Origin: Camelimonas lactis
GTDB lineage: Bacteria; Pseudomonadota; Alphaproteobacteria; Rhizobiales; Beijerinckiaceae
DNA: 64,000 nt
Direction of reading: 5' to 3'
NCBI RefSeq assembly: GCF_004342915.1
Contig: NZ_SLWL01000012.1
Location: 87,925-151,924, forward strand
Shown here: positions 1-9,329 of the stretch, piece after piece
Layout: the number at the start of each line of letters is the position of its first letter
Position numbering within the stretch: position 1 is the first letter of the stretch
Made by a program: the position numbers and the translations under genes
The notes under the pieces: model-generated
What the model was told of the DNA's origin: nothing
The model's input: only the letters and a program-made list of their open reading frames with translations
Database searches by the model: none

Positions 1-63
1 CCGCGTCAAGGCTGGGGAGCGTTGGCGGGCGGCGTTGCGAACCGTGGACCGGCGAAAAACTGC

Positions 64-1035
64 TCAGAAGAAGCTGACAGGAAAATACCGCAGATACAGC
101 TCGTCGTAGCGTCCGTCGCTCCATGTCTGTTGCAGGGCGTAATCGAACGCCCGTTGCAGCGCCGCGTCATTGCGGCGGACAACGAAGCCGACCCCCTCGC
201 CGAAAAAAGCGTCCGACAGGTAGGGCCCGCCGGTGAAGCCGCAGCAATTGCCGGCGAGGCTGCCGTCCTGCCACAGCGCCATGCTGAGCCCGTCGCCGAA
301 GACATAGGGAATTTCCCCCGCGCGCAGCCCCGCGCCAGCCGCCGGCAGATCGGCATAGGCCTTCAGCGGCGAGGCGGGGAAATTGGCCTTCAGCCAGGCT
401 TCATGGGCCGAGCCGGCCACGACGCCAACGGTCTTGCCGGCGAAATCCTTCGCGCCAGGCGTGGGCAAAGCGGCGCCGTTCTTCACCATGAAACGGCCGG
501 GAAACCGCATGTAGGGCCGGGTGACGGTGAAACGCTCCAGCAGTCGCGGCGTCACCGGAATGGCGGCGATGACCACATCGCCCTTACCGGCGGCCAGGGC
601 GTCGAGCAGCGTGTCGAAACGGCGGGCCTGGATGGTGCAGGCCACGGCGAGCCGGTCGCAGGCGGCCCGGGCCAGATCGACGGTGAAGCCGGTGGGCCGG
701 TTGTCGTCGCCGGTGAAGTTCAGCGGCGGGAAGCTGTCGTCGGTGAGAATGCGGATGGTCCCGGCGCCGCTCATGTCGGGGCGCTCCAGCCGCGTGTTGG
801 GATTGCCGAACATGGGGATGCGCACGGCCGGCCGGGAGCCTGCTGCGGCGGCTTCGGCGGCTGCGGGGCCGGTTGTGGCGGGCGCCGTGGTCGCGGATCC
901 AGCGGTCGCCGGCGCGGCGAACGCTGGCGCCATCATCAGTGAGGCGGCGGCGAGAAGGACAAGAACAACGGTTGCCGTCGCAACGATGCGCAAGTTAGGA
1001 TTGAATATCGTCCGCAACGACGCAACGCTCCTCAT
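64..1035 (-). CDS. Periplasmic amino-acid-type substrate-binding protein (SBP_bac_3 family)
   Basis: The 323-residue product has an N-terminal hydrophobic export segment (about residues 17-39) ending in APAFAAP, an Ala/Thr-rich linker, and from about residue 90 a type 3 extracellular solute-binding fold. That fold shows ILTDDSFPPLNF, GFTVDLARAAC and GKGDVVIAAIPVTP. The family captures polar amino acids or similar small ligands for an ABC importer or a sensor. No permease or ATPase gene is adjacent, so the partner is unknown. The reading frame stays open upstream to 1611, but the signal peptide fixes the start at 1035. That leaves only 15 bases before the divergent glycosyltransferase start, so promoters must overlap coding DNA or one start is misplaced. 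Confidence 0.85.
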   Translation of the reverse strand: MRSVASLRTIFNPNLRIVATATVVLVLLAAASLMMAPAFAAPATAGSATTAPATTGPAAAEAAAAGSRPAVRIPMFGNPNTRLERPDMSGAGTIRILTDDSFPPLNFTGDDNRPTGFTVDLARAACDRLAVACTIQARRFDTLLDALAAGKGDVVIAAIPVTPRLLERFTVTRPYMRFPGRFMVKNGAALPTPGAKDFAGKTVGVVAGSAHEAWLKANFPASPLKAYADLPAAGAGLRAGEIPYVFGDGLSMALWQDGSLAGNCCGFTGGPYLSDAFFGEGVGFVVRRNDAALQRAFDYALQQTWSDGRYDELYLRYFPVSFF

Positions 1036-1050
1036 CCGGTCCGGTGCTCC

Positions 1051-3048
1051 ATGCGCGCAGCCACGGTTCTCCAGCGGCGACGTCTGACGCGGGTTCTGCC
1101 CGCGAATGATGATGGCGTCCCGCTGGCGACGCAAGGCGGCGACGACCGGGCGGCGACGTTTTTCACCGCGGGCGCGGCTTTGCCGCCGCAGCTGGCCTTC
1201 CTGACCAGCCATGGCCTGACCGGCCCCGCGCTGAACGCGGCGGCGGAACTGGCGCGGCGCTGGCGCGTGCCGCCGGAACAGGCGTTGTTCGCCGCCGGCA
1301 TGATGGAGCCAGCCGCCTATTATCGCGCCCTTGCCCTGGAGCTGGGCGCGCCTTTCGCGGCTGACGCCCTGCGCCGGGGCGGACTGACGCCCGACGGGGC
1401 GCGCTATCCAGACAGCATCCAGGCGGGCGTCGCGCCGGTGACCGACGCGGCCGGCCGCCGCCTGTTCGTGCTGGCGCCCCAGGGCGAAGCGCTGGCCCGC
1501 CTTCTCGATGGCCGGATGCGCCTGACTGGCGCCGCCATCGTCACGCCGGAGGCGCTGGCGCGCGCCGTAATGCGGCGCCACGCGCCCGCCATCGCCCACG
1601 ATGCGGGCCATTCCCTGGCCGACGCCCGGGCGGACCTGTCCTGCCGGGAGGGTCTGACGCGCTCCCAGTCATGGGGGCTCGCCGCCGCGGCGGCTGTTGT
1701 CGCGGTGCTGGCGGCGCTGGCGCCGGCGGTGCTCGCCGGGTTGTTCGCCGTGGTGTTCCTCAGCTACGCCATCGTCCGGCTGGCGGCGACCTTCGCCACG
1801 CCAGGCGCCATGCCTGGCGCGGTTCCTGGCGAGGGCGAAGCGCCGCCCGTTGCGGAGGCGGACCTGCCTGTCTACACGGTGATCGCGCCCGTTTATGGCG
1901 AGGCCAACATGGCCGCGCACATCCTGCAGTCATTGCAACGGCTCGACTATCCGCGCGCGCGTCTCGACGTGCGGATCGTCGTCGAGGCGGATGACCACGC
2001 CACGCGGGTCGCACTGATCGCCCTGCAGCCGCCGCCCTGGATCAGCATCGTCGTGGCGCCGCCAGGCCAGCCCCGCACCAAGCCGCGCGCCCTCAATGTG
2101 GCCCTGGTCACGGCGCGGGGCGAATTCACCGCCATCTATGACGCCGAGGACGCGCCAGACCCGGACCAGTTGCGCAAGGCCGTGGCCGCTTTTCGCGCCG
2201 CGCCGCCAGACGTCGCCTGCCTGCAGGCCCGCCTCGCCATCGACAACAGCGCCGATGGCTGGCTGCCCGCCTGTTTCGCGCTGGAATATGCGGCGTTATT
2301 CGACGCCATCAATCCAGGCCTGGCGCGCCTTGGCCTGCCCATTCCGCTGGGCGGCACGTCCAATCATTTCCGCACCACGGCCTTGCGCCAGGTGATGGGC
2401 TGGGACGCCTGGAATGTCACGGAGGACGCCGATCTTGGTCTGCGCCTGGCGCGGGCTGGCTGGCGCGTCGCCGATCTGGATTCCACAACGCTGGAGGAGG
2501 CGCCGGTGAGCATCCGCGCCTGGCTGGCGCAGCGCGCCCGCTGGCTGAAGGGCTGGATGCAGGTCGCCATTACCCACAGCCGCGCGCCCGGGCAGGCGGC
2601 GCGTGAGCTTGGCCTGCTGGGCGCCTGGGCCGCCGCCGCCCAATGCGCCGGGGTGGTGCTGAGCGCGCTGGGGTTTCCGCTGTTTGTCCTCGGCGCCGCC
2701 GTTCAGTTCGCGTCCGGCGACCTGTTGTCGCTGGACGGCTGGCAGGCGCGGCTGGGGGCGGCCGCGGCGGCCGCGGTGGCTTTGGCCGGGCTGGCCGCCG
2801 GCGTCGCGCCGCTGGTCGCTGGCGCGCGGCGCAGGCGCCTGCTGCCCCTGCTGCTGCTCGCGCCCCTGCTGCCCGCTTACTATGCCCTGGTTTCGCTCGC
2901 CGCCTGGCGCGCCCTGGTCGAGCAGATCCGCGCGCCCGCCCACTGGAACAAGACCCGCCACGGGGTGGCGCGCTCGTCCCGGTCGGGGCGCCTCACATAT
3001 ACCGGCGGAACTCCTTCGCAGCCTCGGCGGGCGGACGCTTCAGATTGA
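1051..3048 (+). CDS. Membrane GT2 glycosyltransferase (cellulose-synthase-like)
   Basis: This 665-residue protein has an N-terminal soluble region (about 30-170) resembling the GspE/MshE N-terminal module found in front of some glycosyltransferases. A hydrophobic segment lies at about 208-245, the GT2 catalytic domain at about 273-500, and C-terminal membrane segments at about 520-625. The processive GT2 motifs are all visible: EADD near 312, YDAEDAPD near 363 (DXD), VTED near 456 and QRARW at 494-498. The expected activity is polymerisation or transfer of a sugar from a nucleotide sugar at the inner membrane; the product cannot be told from sequence. Its 3' end overlaps the convergent SCO1 gene by 56 bases. 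The start is uncertain because of the very short divergent gap. Confidence 0.86.
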   Translation: MRAATVLQRRRLTRVLPANDDGVPLATQGGDDRAATFFTAGAALPPQLAFLTSHGLTGPALNAAAELARRWRVPPEQALFAAGMMEPAAYYRALALELGAPFAADALRRGGLTPDGARYPDSIQAGVAPVTDAAGRRLFVLAPQGEALARLLDGRMRLTGAAIVTPEALARAVMRRHAPAIAHDAGHSLADARADLSCREGLTRSQSWGLAAAAAVVAVLAALAPAVLAGLFAVVFLSYAIVRLAATFATPGAMPGAVPGEGEAPPVAEADLPVYTVIAPVYGEANMAAHILQSLQRLDYPRARLDVRIVVEADDHATRVALIALQPPPWISIVVAPPGQPRTKPRALNVALVTARGEFTAIYDAEDAPDPDQLRKAVAAFRAAPPDVACLQARLAIDNSADGWLPACFALEYAALFDAINPGLARLGLPIPLGGTSNHFRTTALRQVMGWDAWNVTEDADLGLRLARAGWRVADLDSTTLEEAPVSIRAWLAQRARWLKGWMQVAITHSRAPGQAARELGLLGAWAAAAQCAGVVLSALGFPLFVLGAAVQFASGDLLSLDGWQARLGAAAAAAVALAGLAAGVAPLVAGARRRRLLPLLLLAPLLPAYYALVSLAAWRALVEQIRAPAHWNKTRHGVARSSRSGRLTYTGGTPSQPRRADASD

Positions 3049-3595
3049 AGCCGCCGACGAAGTGACCGTTGCGATCCATCAGATAGACCATCGCCGTGTG
3101 GTCCATGGTGTATTCGCCGTCCTTCTGCTCCACCTTGCGGGCATAAACCCGGAAAGCGCGCGTGACGGCGTCGATCTGTTCCTGTGAGCCGGTGAGGCCG
3201 ATGATGCGCGGATCGAAGCTGCCCAGATAGTCTTTCATGACGCCCTGGTTGTCGCGGGCCGGATCGACGGTGATGAACACTGCCCGGGCCTTCGCGTCCT
3301 TGCCCAGCGCCTCCAGCATCTGCGAAACCTCATAGAGGGTTGAGGGACAGATGTCCGGGCAATGGGTGAAGCCGAAAAACAGCAGGTAGGGCGCGCCGCG
3401 CAACGAGGCGTCGGTAACCGTATTGCCGTTCTGGTCGGTCAGGGAGAAGGGCGCGCCAACGCCGGAGGACACGGCTCCGCCCTGGATCTGGCGCCAGGCG
3501 AACAGGCCGCCGGCCAGCGCTGCGAGGCCAAGGACGAACATGCCGAGCGTCAGGGCGAGCCGGCGGGAGGGGGCGCGGGAGGGGCCGGACGACAT
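2993..3595 (-). CDS. SCO1/SenC family copper chaperone or thioredoxin-like protein
   Basis: The 200-residue protein has one N-terminal membrane anchor (about residues 12-33) and a thioredoxin-fold SCO domain. The copper ligands are visible: CPDICPS (CxxxC) and the distal His in MDHTAMVYL. SCO proteins deliver copper to, or reduce, the CuA centre of cytochrome c oxidase on the periplasmic side. No oxidase genes are next to it here. The start at 3595 is chosen because a GGAG ribosome-binding site lies about eight bases upstream; the open frame extends to 3709 without support. The 3' end runs 56 bases into the convergent glycosyltransferase gene. Confidence 0.92.
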   Translation of the reverse strand: MSSGPSRAPSRRLALTLGMFVLGLAALAGGLFAWRQIQGGAVSSGVGAPFSLTDQNGNTVTDASLRGAPYLLFFGFTHCPDICPSTLYEVSQMLEALGKDAKARAVFITVDPARDNQGVMKDYLGSFDPRIIGLTGSQEQIDAVTRAFRVYARKVEQKDGEYTMDHTAMVYLMDRNGHFVGGFNLKRPPAEAAKEFRRYM

Positions 3596-3920
3596 CGCTT
3601 TGCTCCTGTTTCCTGTGCTCTGGACGCGCCCACGCCGGCGCATCTGTTGGCAAACGCGCTGAAGCGGCGCGGATTGCCGTTCCTGCGGATCGCCGGCGCG
3701 GCCCGCCATGCGCGGATCCGGCCGGGGGCGTCCGCATCACGCGCCCATGCTTTAACCGTCCGGGGGCGCCGGGTCACCCACCATGGGGGAGACATGACGT
3801 CGCCTCAGGCTGGAAACGTTCCAGAACAAACAGTTCGCGCGGATGCGCTGCCTGTGCCACATGGGCCGGGACGGCGGCCCCATGTTTGGAGGCGCCGGCC
3901 TGATGAGAAAGGACGCGGGC

Positions 3921-4430
3921 ATGACGGATGTGAATGCGAATACGATTGCGGCGCTCCGGGCGGAGATCGCTGAAAAACCCGACGGCGTGCTGGAAGCACT
4001 GGCCGAGCGTCACCAGACGACGATGAAAACCGTGTTCTCGGCGTTGCCGGAAGGCCAGGCCACGCCGGTTCCGGCCAGCCGTTTCGAGGACCTGTGGGCC
4101 GACCTGGCGACCTGGGGCGACGTTACCTTCATCGTCCATACCCGTGACGGCGTGTTCGAAACGAAGGCGCCGGTTCCGCCAGGCTCCCATGGCCGGGGGT
4201 ATTTCAACATCCACGGCGACAGCCCGCTGGGCGGCCATATCCGCGCCGACCGCTGTGACTCGATCTGGTTCGTCGACCGGCCGTTCTTTGGTCGCCGCTC
4301 CTGCTCGCTGGTGTTCATCAACACGGATGGCGAGGCCATGTTCAAGGTGTTTGTCGGTCGTGACGCCCAGCGCGAACTGAACCCGCAACAGATCGCCCGT
4401 TTTGAGGCATTGCGGGCCAGCCTGGCCTGA
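3921..4430 (+). CDS. hutX: Haem utilisation cytosolic carrier protein HutX-like
   Basis: The 169-residue product matches the HutX/HugX (ChuX-like) family. Visible family features are LRAEIAEKPDGVLEALAERH at the N terminus, GDVTFIVHTRDGVFE, GRGYFNIHG and the C-terminal MFKVFVGRD. Family members bind haem in the cytoplasm and pass it on or help degrade it. No haem receptor, ABC importer or hutZ partner lies nearby, so this is an orphan copy in this window. The ATG at 3921 follows a GAAAGGA-like site; an in-frame ATG at 3903 is also possible. Confidence 0.85.
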   Translation: MTDVNANTIAALRAEIAEKPDGVLEALAERHQTTMKTVFSALPEGQATPVPASRFEDLWADLATWGDVTFIVHTRDGVFETKAPVPPGSHGRGYFNIHGDSPLGGHIRADRCDSIWFVDRPFFGRRSCSLVFINTDGEAMFKVFVGRDAQRELNPQQIARFEALRASLA

Positions 4431-4579
4431 TCTGGATGGACATTGCGTGATTTCAGGCGGTACTGGCTCGTGTCAGGCCGCCTTTTTTCCGCCACTGTGA
4501 CCTGAACGCCATCATTCCCGGATTGTCTCCACATCAGAATAATTCTAATGGGAATTATCCGGATGCGGAGCACAGAACC

Positions 4580-5665
4580 ATGATGAAGCAGGAAAATCTG
4601 CCGCTGACGTCATTGCGTGGCGTCGCGGCGCTGTGGGTCGTGGCCCATCATCTGGTCCTGCGCTTTGTTGACCTTGGGTTATCCACCCCGGACCGGTTCC
4701 TGTTTCCCGGCGGCGTCGCCGTCGACATCTTCTTCATTCTCAGCGGTCTGGTGATGGCGGCGACCTATCGCGACCTGACCCCGTCCGGCGTTCCCGCCTT
4801 CATGATCCGGCGGATTTTCCGCATTTATCCGTTGCACCTGTTCGTGATGACCGGGCTGATCTGCCTGGCGATCCTGCTGACGCTCGCCGGCCATCCTGGG
4901 CCGCCGGGATACGACTGGTCGCGGTTGCCTGGGGCCCTGCTGCTGTTGCAGCCGTTCCGTGACCAGCCGCTGACGTGGAACGTCGCGAGCTGGTCGGTCG
5001 GCGTCGAGATGGCCTGCTACCTGGCCTTTCCGCTGTTCCTGCCGCTGGTGCGGGCGTTGCCCCGCGTGGCCATTGCCTTGCTGGTCGTGGCGTTTGGGGT
5101 GATCGAGTTCCTGGTGCTGAGCCGCGTTGGCGCGGTTGTGGCTGGCGGCGGCGCGGTGGCGCGGGGTTTCGCCGGCTTTGCCTTCGGCATGGTCATCGCC
5201 CTTAGCCTGCGGGGCGCCCGCCTGCCGCAATGGGCCCAGAACCTGCTGGAGCCGGCGGCCGTCCTCGCCATTGTCGCCGCGCTTGCCGGCGGCCGGCCGG
5301 AATTGACGCCGATGTTCGGCGCTGTCCTGATCGCACTGCTGTTCACCGGCCGCGGTCCCGTCGCCGCCGTGTTTGAAAAGGCGCCGCTGCACTGGCTCGG
5401 CAAGGTGTCCTATTCGGTCTACCTGGTGCATTTGCCGGTAATTGGCGTGTTCGCCACGGCGCCGAAAAGCGCATGGCTGCTGGGCGCCGTCGGCCCGGTG
5501 ATCTGGTCCGTGCTGGCCACAGCGCTGGTGCTGGCCGTGTCGCATGTCTGCTGGTTGCTGATCGAGGAGCCGGCGCGCCGCTATGGCGCGCGCCTCGCCC
5601 GTGGCCAGCGCCTGACGGTCAAGGCTCCCGCGCCGCGTGGACCGGAAACGGCGGGCGTCGCCTGA
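4580..5665 (+). CDS. Acyltransferase 3 family membrane protein
   Basis: This 361-residue integral membrane protein of the acyltransferase-3 family (OafA/YrhL, NolL-type) begins LTSLRGVAALWVVAHHLVL. That segment carries the Arg and HH motifs of the active site in the first membrane segment. FPGGVAVDIFFILSGLVM and RRIFRIYPLHL follow, with about ten hydrophobic segments in all and a C-terminal EEPARR. Such enzymes move acyl groups onto surface sugars or lipids. The start at 4580 has GGAG about nine bases upstream. The substrate cannot be inferred; the GT2 gene is nearby but not co-directional. Confidence 0.88.
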   Translation: MMKQENLPLTSLRGVAALWVVAHHLVLRFVDLGLSTPDRFLFPGGVAVDIFFILSGLVMAATYRDLTPSGVPAFMIRRIFRIYPLHLFVMTGLICLAILLTLAGHPGPPGYDWSRLPGALLLLQPFRDQPLTWNVASWSVGVEMACYLAFPLFLPLVRALPRVAIALLVVAFGVIEFLVLSRVGAVVAGGGAVARGFAGFAFGMVIALSLRGARLPQWAQNLLEPAAVLAIVAALAGGRPELTPMFGAVLIALLFTGRGPVAAVFEKAPLHWLGKVSYSVYLVHLPVIGVFATAPKSAWLLGAVGPVIWSVLATALVLAVSHVCWLLIEEPARRYGARLARGQRLTVKAPAPRGPETAGVA

Positions 5666-5783
5666 ACACAAAATTCGCGGACATATGGGTCAGGCCGCGA
5701 GCGTTCACATCAGACAGGATCGCGCCCGCCTTTGCAGGACATCGCGTCTCGCGCGAAATGGCGTTCACGCGGCGGTCATGGGG

Positions 5784-6179
5784 TTAAATGCGCGCGGCCC
5801 GCGCCCGCTCCAGCGCCCGCGCGACGGCGCTGGCCAGACTGCGGGACTGGAAGGGCTTGCCGAGCACGGTCACCAGCGGGTTGCCAGTCAGCTCGGCCTC
5901 CAGGTCCCCGGCGCCATAGCCGGTGATGAAGATCACCGGCAGGCCGGGGAAGCGCGCCAGGCAGGCCGCGTAAAAATCCTGGCCGGTGGTGTCCGGCAGG
6001 CCCACGTCCGACACCAGCAGGTCGATATGGGCGCCTTCCAGCAGCGCCTGCGCCTCAGCGCCCGTGGGGGCGTCCAGCACCGTGCAGCCTGCTTCCTCCA
6101 GCATGTCCAGGGTTGTCATCCGCACGAACATCTCGTCCTCGACGAGAAGCACGACGGGCGATGGCGCGGCGCCGTTCAT
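5784..6179 (-). CDS. Single-domain response regulator (CheY-like receiver)
   Basis: The 131-residue protein is a lone receiver domain. It has VLLVEDEMFVRM with the acidic pair near the N terminus, the phospho-acceptor Asp in DLLVSDVGLPD, the Thr in VIFITGYG and the Lys in LGKPF. There is no output domain, so it probably relays phosphate or acts by protein contact. No cognate kinase is adjacent; an HWE-type kinase sits about 30 kb away. The open frame extends to 6446, but that part is low-complexity and runs into the icd terminator, so the ATG at 6179 is taken although its ribosome site is weak. Confidence 0.82.
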   Translation of the reverse strand: MNGAAPSPVVLLVEDEMFVRMTTLDMLEEAGCTVLDAPTGAEAQALLEGAHIDLLVSDVGLPDTTGQDFYAACLARFPGLPVIFITGYGAGDLEAELTGNPLVTVLGKPFQSRSLASAVARALERARAARI

Positions 6180-6428
6180 GCGCGGCGACCCGGGCGCGTG
6201 GGCGGGCAGGCATGGACCGGCCCATTGGCGATGACCGGCTGCTGGCGTGATATCCCGTCCGTCTTCACGGCGCGCCTCTCCCTGAGCGAACGCCGCCCGG
6301 GCGGAAGCTTCGGCAGGACGGCGTTTTCGTTGTTCTGAACCACCCGGTTCTAGCGGAAACCGTCGGTCCCGGAAAGGCGCCGGTCGCGCCCGCCAGGGCG
6401 CAGGCGCCCGTCCGCTGGCGGGCATGAA
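6180..6428. other. Non-coding gap between receiver gene and icd terminator
   Basis: About 250 bases with no supported gene. It should hold the promoter of the receiver gene, which is transcribed to the left, but no clear promoter was recognised. Confidence 0.4.
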
Positions 6429-6457
6429 AAAACGCGGCGAGATCATCGCCGCGTTTT
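6429..6457 (-). terminator. Rho-independent terminator of icd
   Basis: A 12-base-pair perfect stem (6429-6440 with 6446-6457, GC core flanked by A/T) has a five-base loop and a T-run on the minus strand. It lies just beyond the icd stop codon and points in the icd direction. Confidence 0.85.
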
Positions 6458-6513
6458 CAGATGCGTCAGCCAGGGACCACGCCCTGGCAAGAGGAATACC
6501 CGGAGGGGCGACC

Positions 6514-7728
6514 TCAGGCGGCCATCGCCTTCTTCAGGTTCTCGTCGATCTTGTCGAGGAAGCCGGTGGTGGAGAGCCACTTCTGGTCGGCGCCGACCAG
6601 CAGGGCGAGATCCTTGGTCATGTAGCCGGCCTCGACGGTGTCGACGCAGACCTTCTCAAGGGTCGACGCGAACTTCGCCAGCTCGGCGTTGTTGTCCAGC
6701 TTGGCGCGATGGGCGAGGCCGCGCGTCCAGGCGAAGATCGAGGCGATGGAGTTGGTCGAGGTCTCCTTGCCCTTCTGGTGCTCGCGGTAGTGGCGGGTGA
6801 CGGTGCCGTGGGCGGCTTCCGATTCCACGACCTTGCCATCGGGGGTCATCAGCACCGAGGTCATCAGGCCGAGCGAGCCGAAGCCCTGGGCCACGATGTC
6901 GGACTGCACGTCGCCGTCGTAGTTCTTGCAGGCCCAGACGTAGCCGCCGGACCACTTCAGGGCCGAGGCGACCATGTCGTCGATCAGGCGGTGCTCATAG
7001 GTGAGGCCGAGGGCGTCGAAGCGCTCCTTGAACTCGGCGTCGAACACTTCCTGGAACAGGTCCTTGAAGCGGCCGTCGTAGGCCTTGAGGATGGTGTTCT
7101 TGGTCGACAGGTACACCGGGTACTTGCGGGCGAGGCCATAGTTGAACGAGGCGCGGGCGAAGTCGCGGATCGAATCGTCCAGGTTGTACATGGCCATGGC
7201 CACGCCCGAACCCGGCGCCTTGAACACTTCCTTCTCGATCACCTGGCCGTCTTCACCGACGAACTTGATGGTCAGCGTGCCCTTGCCGGGGAATTTGAAG
7301 TCGGTGGCGCGGTACTGGTCGCCGAAGGCGTGACGGCCGACGACGATCGGCTGGGTCCAGCCCGGCACCAGGCGCGGCACGTTCTTGCAGATGATTGGCT
7401 CGCGGAAGATCACGCCGCCCAGGATGTTGCGGATGGTGCCGTTCGGCGACTTCCACATCTCCTTCAGGCCGAATTCCTCGACGCGCGCCTCGTCGGGGGT
7501 GATGGTGGCGCACTTCACGCCCACACCGTGCTTCTTGATTGCCTCGGCGGCGTCAATGGTCACCTGGTCGTTGGTGGCGTCGCGGTGCTCAACCCCGAGG
7601 TCGAAATACAGCAGATCGATGTCGAGGTAGGGGTGGATCAGCTTGTCCTTGATCTGCTGCCAGATGATCCGGGTCATCTCGTCGCCGTCAAGCTCGACGA
7701 CGGGGTTGGCTACCTTGATCTTTGCCAT
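6514..7728 (-). CDS. icd: NADP-dependent isocitrate dehydrogenase
   Basis: The 404-residue enzyme oxidatively decarboxylates isocitrate to 2-oxoglutarate, making NADPH in the TCA cycle. Its length and sequence ([69 protein letters not shown]) are those of the homodimeric, eukaryotic-like class found in Rhizobiales. They do not match the E. coli-type enzyme. The ATG at 7728 has GAGGAC upstream. The gene is followed by its own terminator and appears monocistronic. The start faces the divergent glk gene across about 315 bases. Confidence 0.97.
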   Translation of the reverse strand: MAKIKVANPVVELDGDEMTRIIWQQIKDKLIHPYLDIDLLYFDLGVEHRDATNDQVTIDAAEAIKKHGVGVKCATITPDEARVEEFGLKEMWKSPNGTIRNILGGVIFREPIICKNVPRLVPGWTQPIVVGRHAFGDQYRATDFKFPGKGTLTIKFVGEDGQVIEKEVFKAPGSGVAMAMYNLDDSIRDFARASFNYGLARKYPVYLSTKNTILKAYDGRFKDLFQEVFDAEFKERFDALGLTYEHRLIDDMVASALKWSGGYVWACKNYDGDVQSDIVAQGFGSLGLMTSVLMTPDGKVVESEAAHGTVTRHYREHQKGKETSTNSIASIFAWTRGLAHRAKLDNNAELAKFASTLEKVCVDTVEAGYMTKDLALLVGADQKWLSTTGFLDKIDENLKKAMAA

Positions 7729-8042
7729 CGACTCTGTCCTCGCGGATTGTTCGGTCGTCACATACTGCGCAACCGGCTTCGGGCCGGCGCGCCTCCCGCC
7801 GGGCTTTCTGGGCGATTTCCCGCCGGGCTGCAATGTCTGATCGCTTCAAAAGCACGCAAATCAAAAAAACCCGTGCATTTGCAACAGCGGAAATATGGCC
7901 AGCCGCATGGCTCCGGCCGCGCCGGCGCGACGGATGCGCGCGGGGCATCGCCAGATGGGGGCAGCCGGCGTGGTTGCAATTGTGGCGCCTGATGAACCAA
8001 CATCGCCCCAGCGCGTTGAACATGGCAATGGAAGGACGCCGG
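7729..8042. other. Divergent intergenic region between icd and glk
   Basis: About 310 bases separating the two divergent starts. It includes an A/T-richer patch around 7845-7900 that is the likeliest place for promoters. No RNA gene or further ORF is supported. Confidence 0.4.
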
Positions 8043-9056
8043 ATGGCATCAACAGTGGTCCTGGCCGATATCGGCGGCACCAACGCCCGGTTTGCGTTGG
8101 CCGGCGGCGGCGGCGCGGGGGAAGTGGCGCGCTTCGCGGTCGCTGACTACGCAAGTTTTGACGACGCCATGGATCGCTTTCTCCAGATGCGACGGGCCGT
8201 GGCCGGCCGCCCCATCGCCGCCGCCATCGCCATCGCCGGCCCGGTGTCGCGCGGCGCCGGCAGCCTCACCAACAGCCACTGGCGCTTCAGCGAGGCCGAT
8301 ATCTCGGAGCGGTTCGGCATCCCGAATGTGCGTCTGCTCAATGATTTCGAAGCCCTGGCCTGGGGGCTGCCGCTGCTGCGTCCTGAACATCTCACCCGCA
8401 TCGTCGGCCGGCATCCGGCCGCTGGCTATGGCGCGGTCCGGCCACCCGGCGGACCCACCCCCGGCAGCAACGGGCGGCTGGTGGCGGTGGGGCCTGGCAC
8501 GGGGCTTGGCGTCGCCTGCCTCGATCCGGACGGCGGCGGCGGCATGGTCATCGCCTCCGAGGGGGGGCACGTCAACGCCCCCTCGTGGAGCGCCCGCATC
8601 GACGCCATCATCGACTGGTTGCGTTCGGACCTCGGCCATGTCTCCGTGGAGCGGATGGTGTCGGGCCAGGGGCTTGAGAACACCTACAGGGCGGTGGCGG
8701 CGCTGGAGGGCAAGCCGGCCCGCCTGCAGGATGCGGCCGCCATCACCGGCGCGGCGCTGGACCGGAGCGACCCCGTCGCCGTCGAGACGGTCGATATCTT
8801 CTGCGCCATGCTGGGGGAGATCGCCGGCAATTATGCGCTGACCTTTGGCGCTTCCGGCGGCGTCTACATCGCCGGCGGCATCGCGCCGCGCATCATCGAT
8901 CTGCTGCAGGCTTCCGAATTCCGCGAGCGCTTCGTCGCCAAGGGCCGGTTCCGCACGTGGCTGGAGCCGGTGCCCACCTGGCTGGTGCTGCATCCCAACC
9001 CCACGTTTCTTGGCCTTGAGGCGGTGGCGAGCCGCGCGGTGGTGGAGAATCTCTGA
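8043..9056 (+). CDS. glk: Glucokinase
   Basis: The 337-residue ROK-independent (E. coli type) glucokinase phosphorylates glucose with ATP to glucose 6-phosphate. Visible motifs are the phosphate-1 loop LADIGGTNARFAL at the N terminus, the sugar-binding LLNDFEALAWG, VGPGTGLGVACL and the adenosine-region GGVYIAGGIAPR. The start at 8043 is preceded by GAAGGA at a suitable distance. The open frame continues upstream only as shadow sequence. It stands alone, divergent from icd. Confidence 0.95.
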   Translation: MASTVVLADIGGTNARFALAGGGGAGEVARFAVADYASFDDAMDRFLQMRRAVAGRPIAAAIAIAGPVSRGAGSLTNSHWRFSEADISERFGIPNVRLLNDFEALAWGLPLLRPEHLTRIVGRHPAAGYGAVRPPGGPTPGSNGRLVAVGPGTGLGVACLDPDGGGGMVIASEGGHVNAPSWSARIDAIIDWLRSDLGHVSVERMVSGQGLENTYRAVAALEGKPARLQDAAAITGAALDRSDPVAVETVDIFCAMLGEIAGNYALTFGASGGVYIAGGIAPRIIDLLQASEFRERFVAKGRFRTWLEPVPTWLVLHPNPTFLGLEAVASRAVVENL

Positions 9057-9329
9057 GCTTTCGCCGTGGCGGCGCCGGCCCTGCATGTCCGGGTCGCGCA
9101 GAACGCGGGTTGCGCCCCGGGCGCGGTCTGTTGCACATGGCGGGACGTTTCACGACGATATGGCCACGGCCCGCACGAAAGCGGCGGCCGCTGTCTGTGT
9201 GGGCGCCTCAGGGGCAGGCGGGAAGGGCGTGACGCAACCGGCTCGGGGGCGGACGGGCTCCAGTTCCGCTGCTGGCCCTGAAAGACGCCGGTTTGCCCCG
9301 GCGAAGTTGCAGGCAAAGTTGGAAGGCCG

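Noticed and set aside
6424..7992. 522-residue open frame opposite icd
   Set aside because: Mirror of icd with the typical low-complexity Leu/Val/Gly pattern of an antisense frame.
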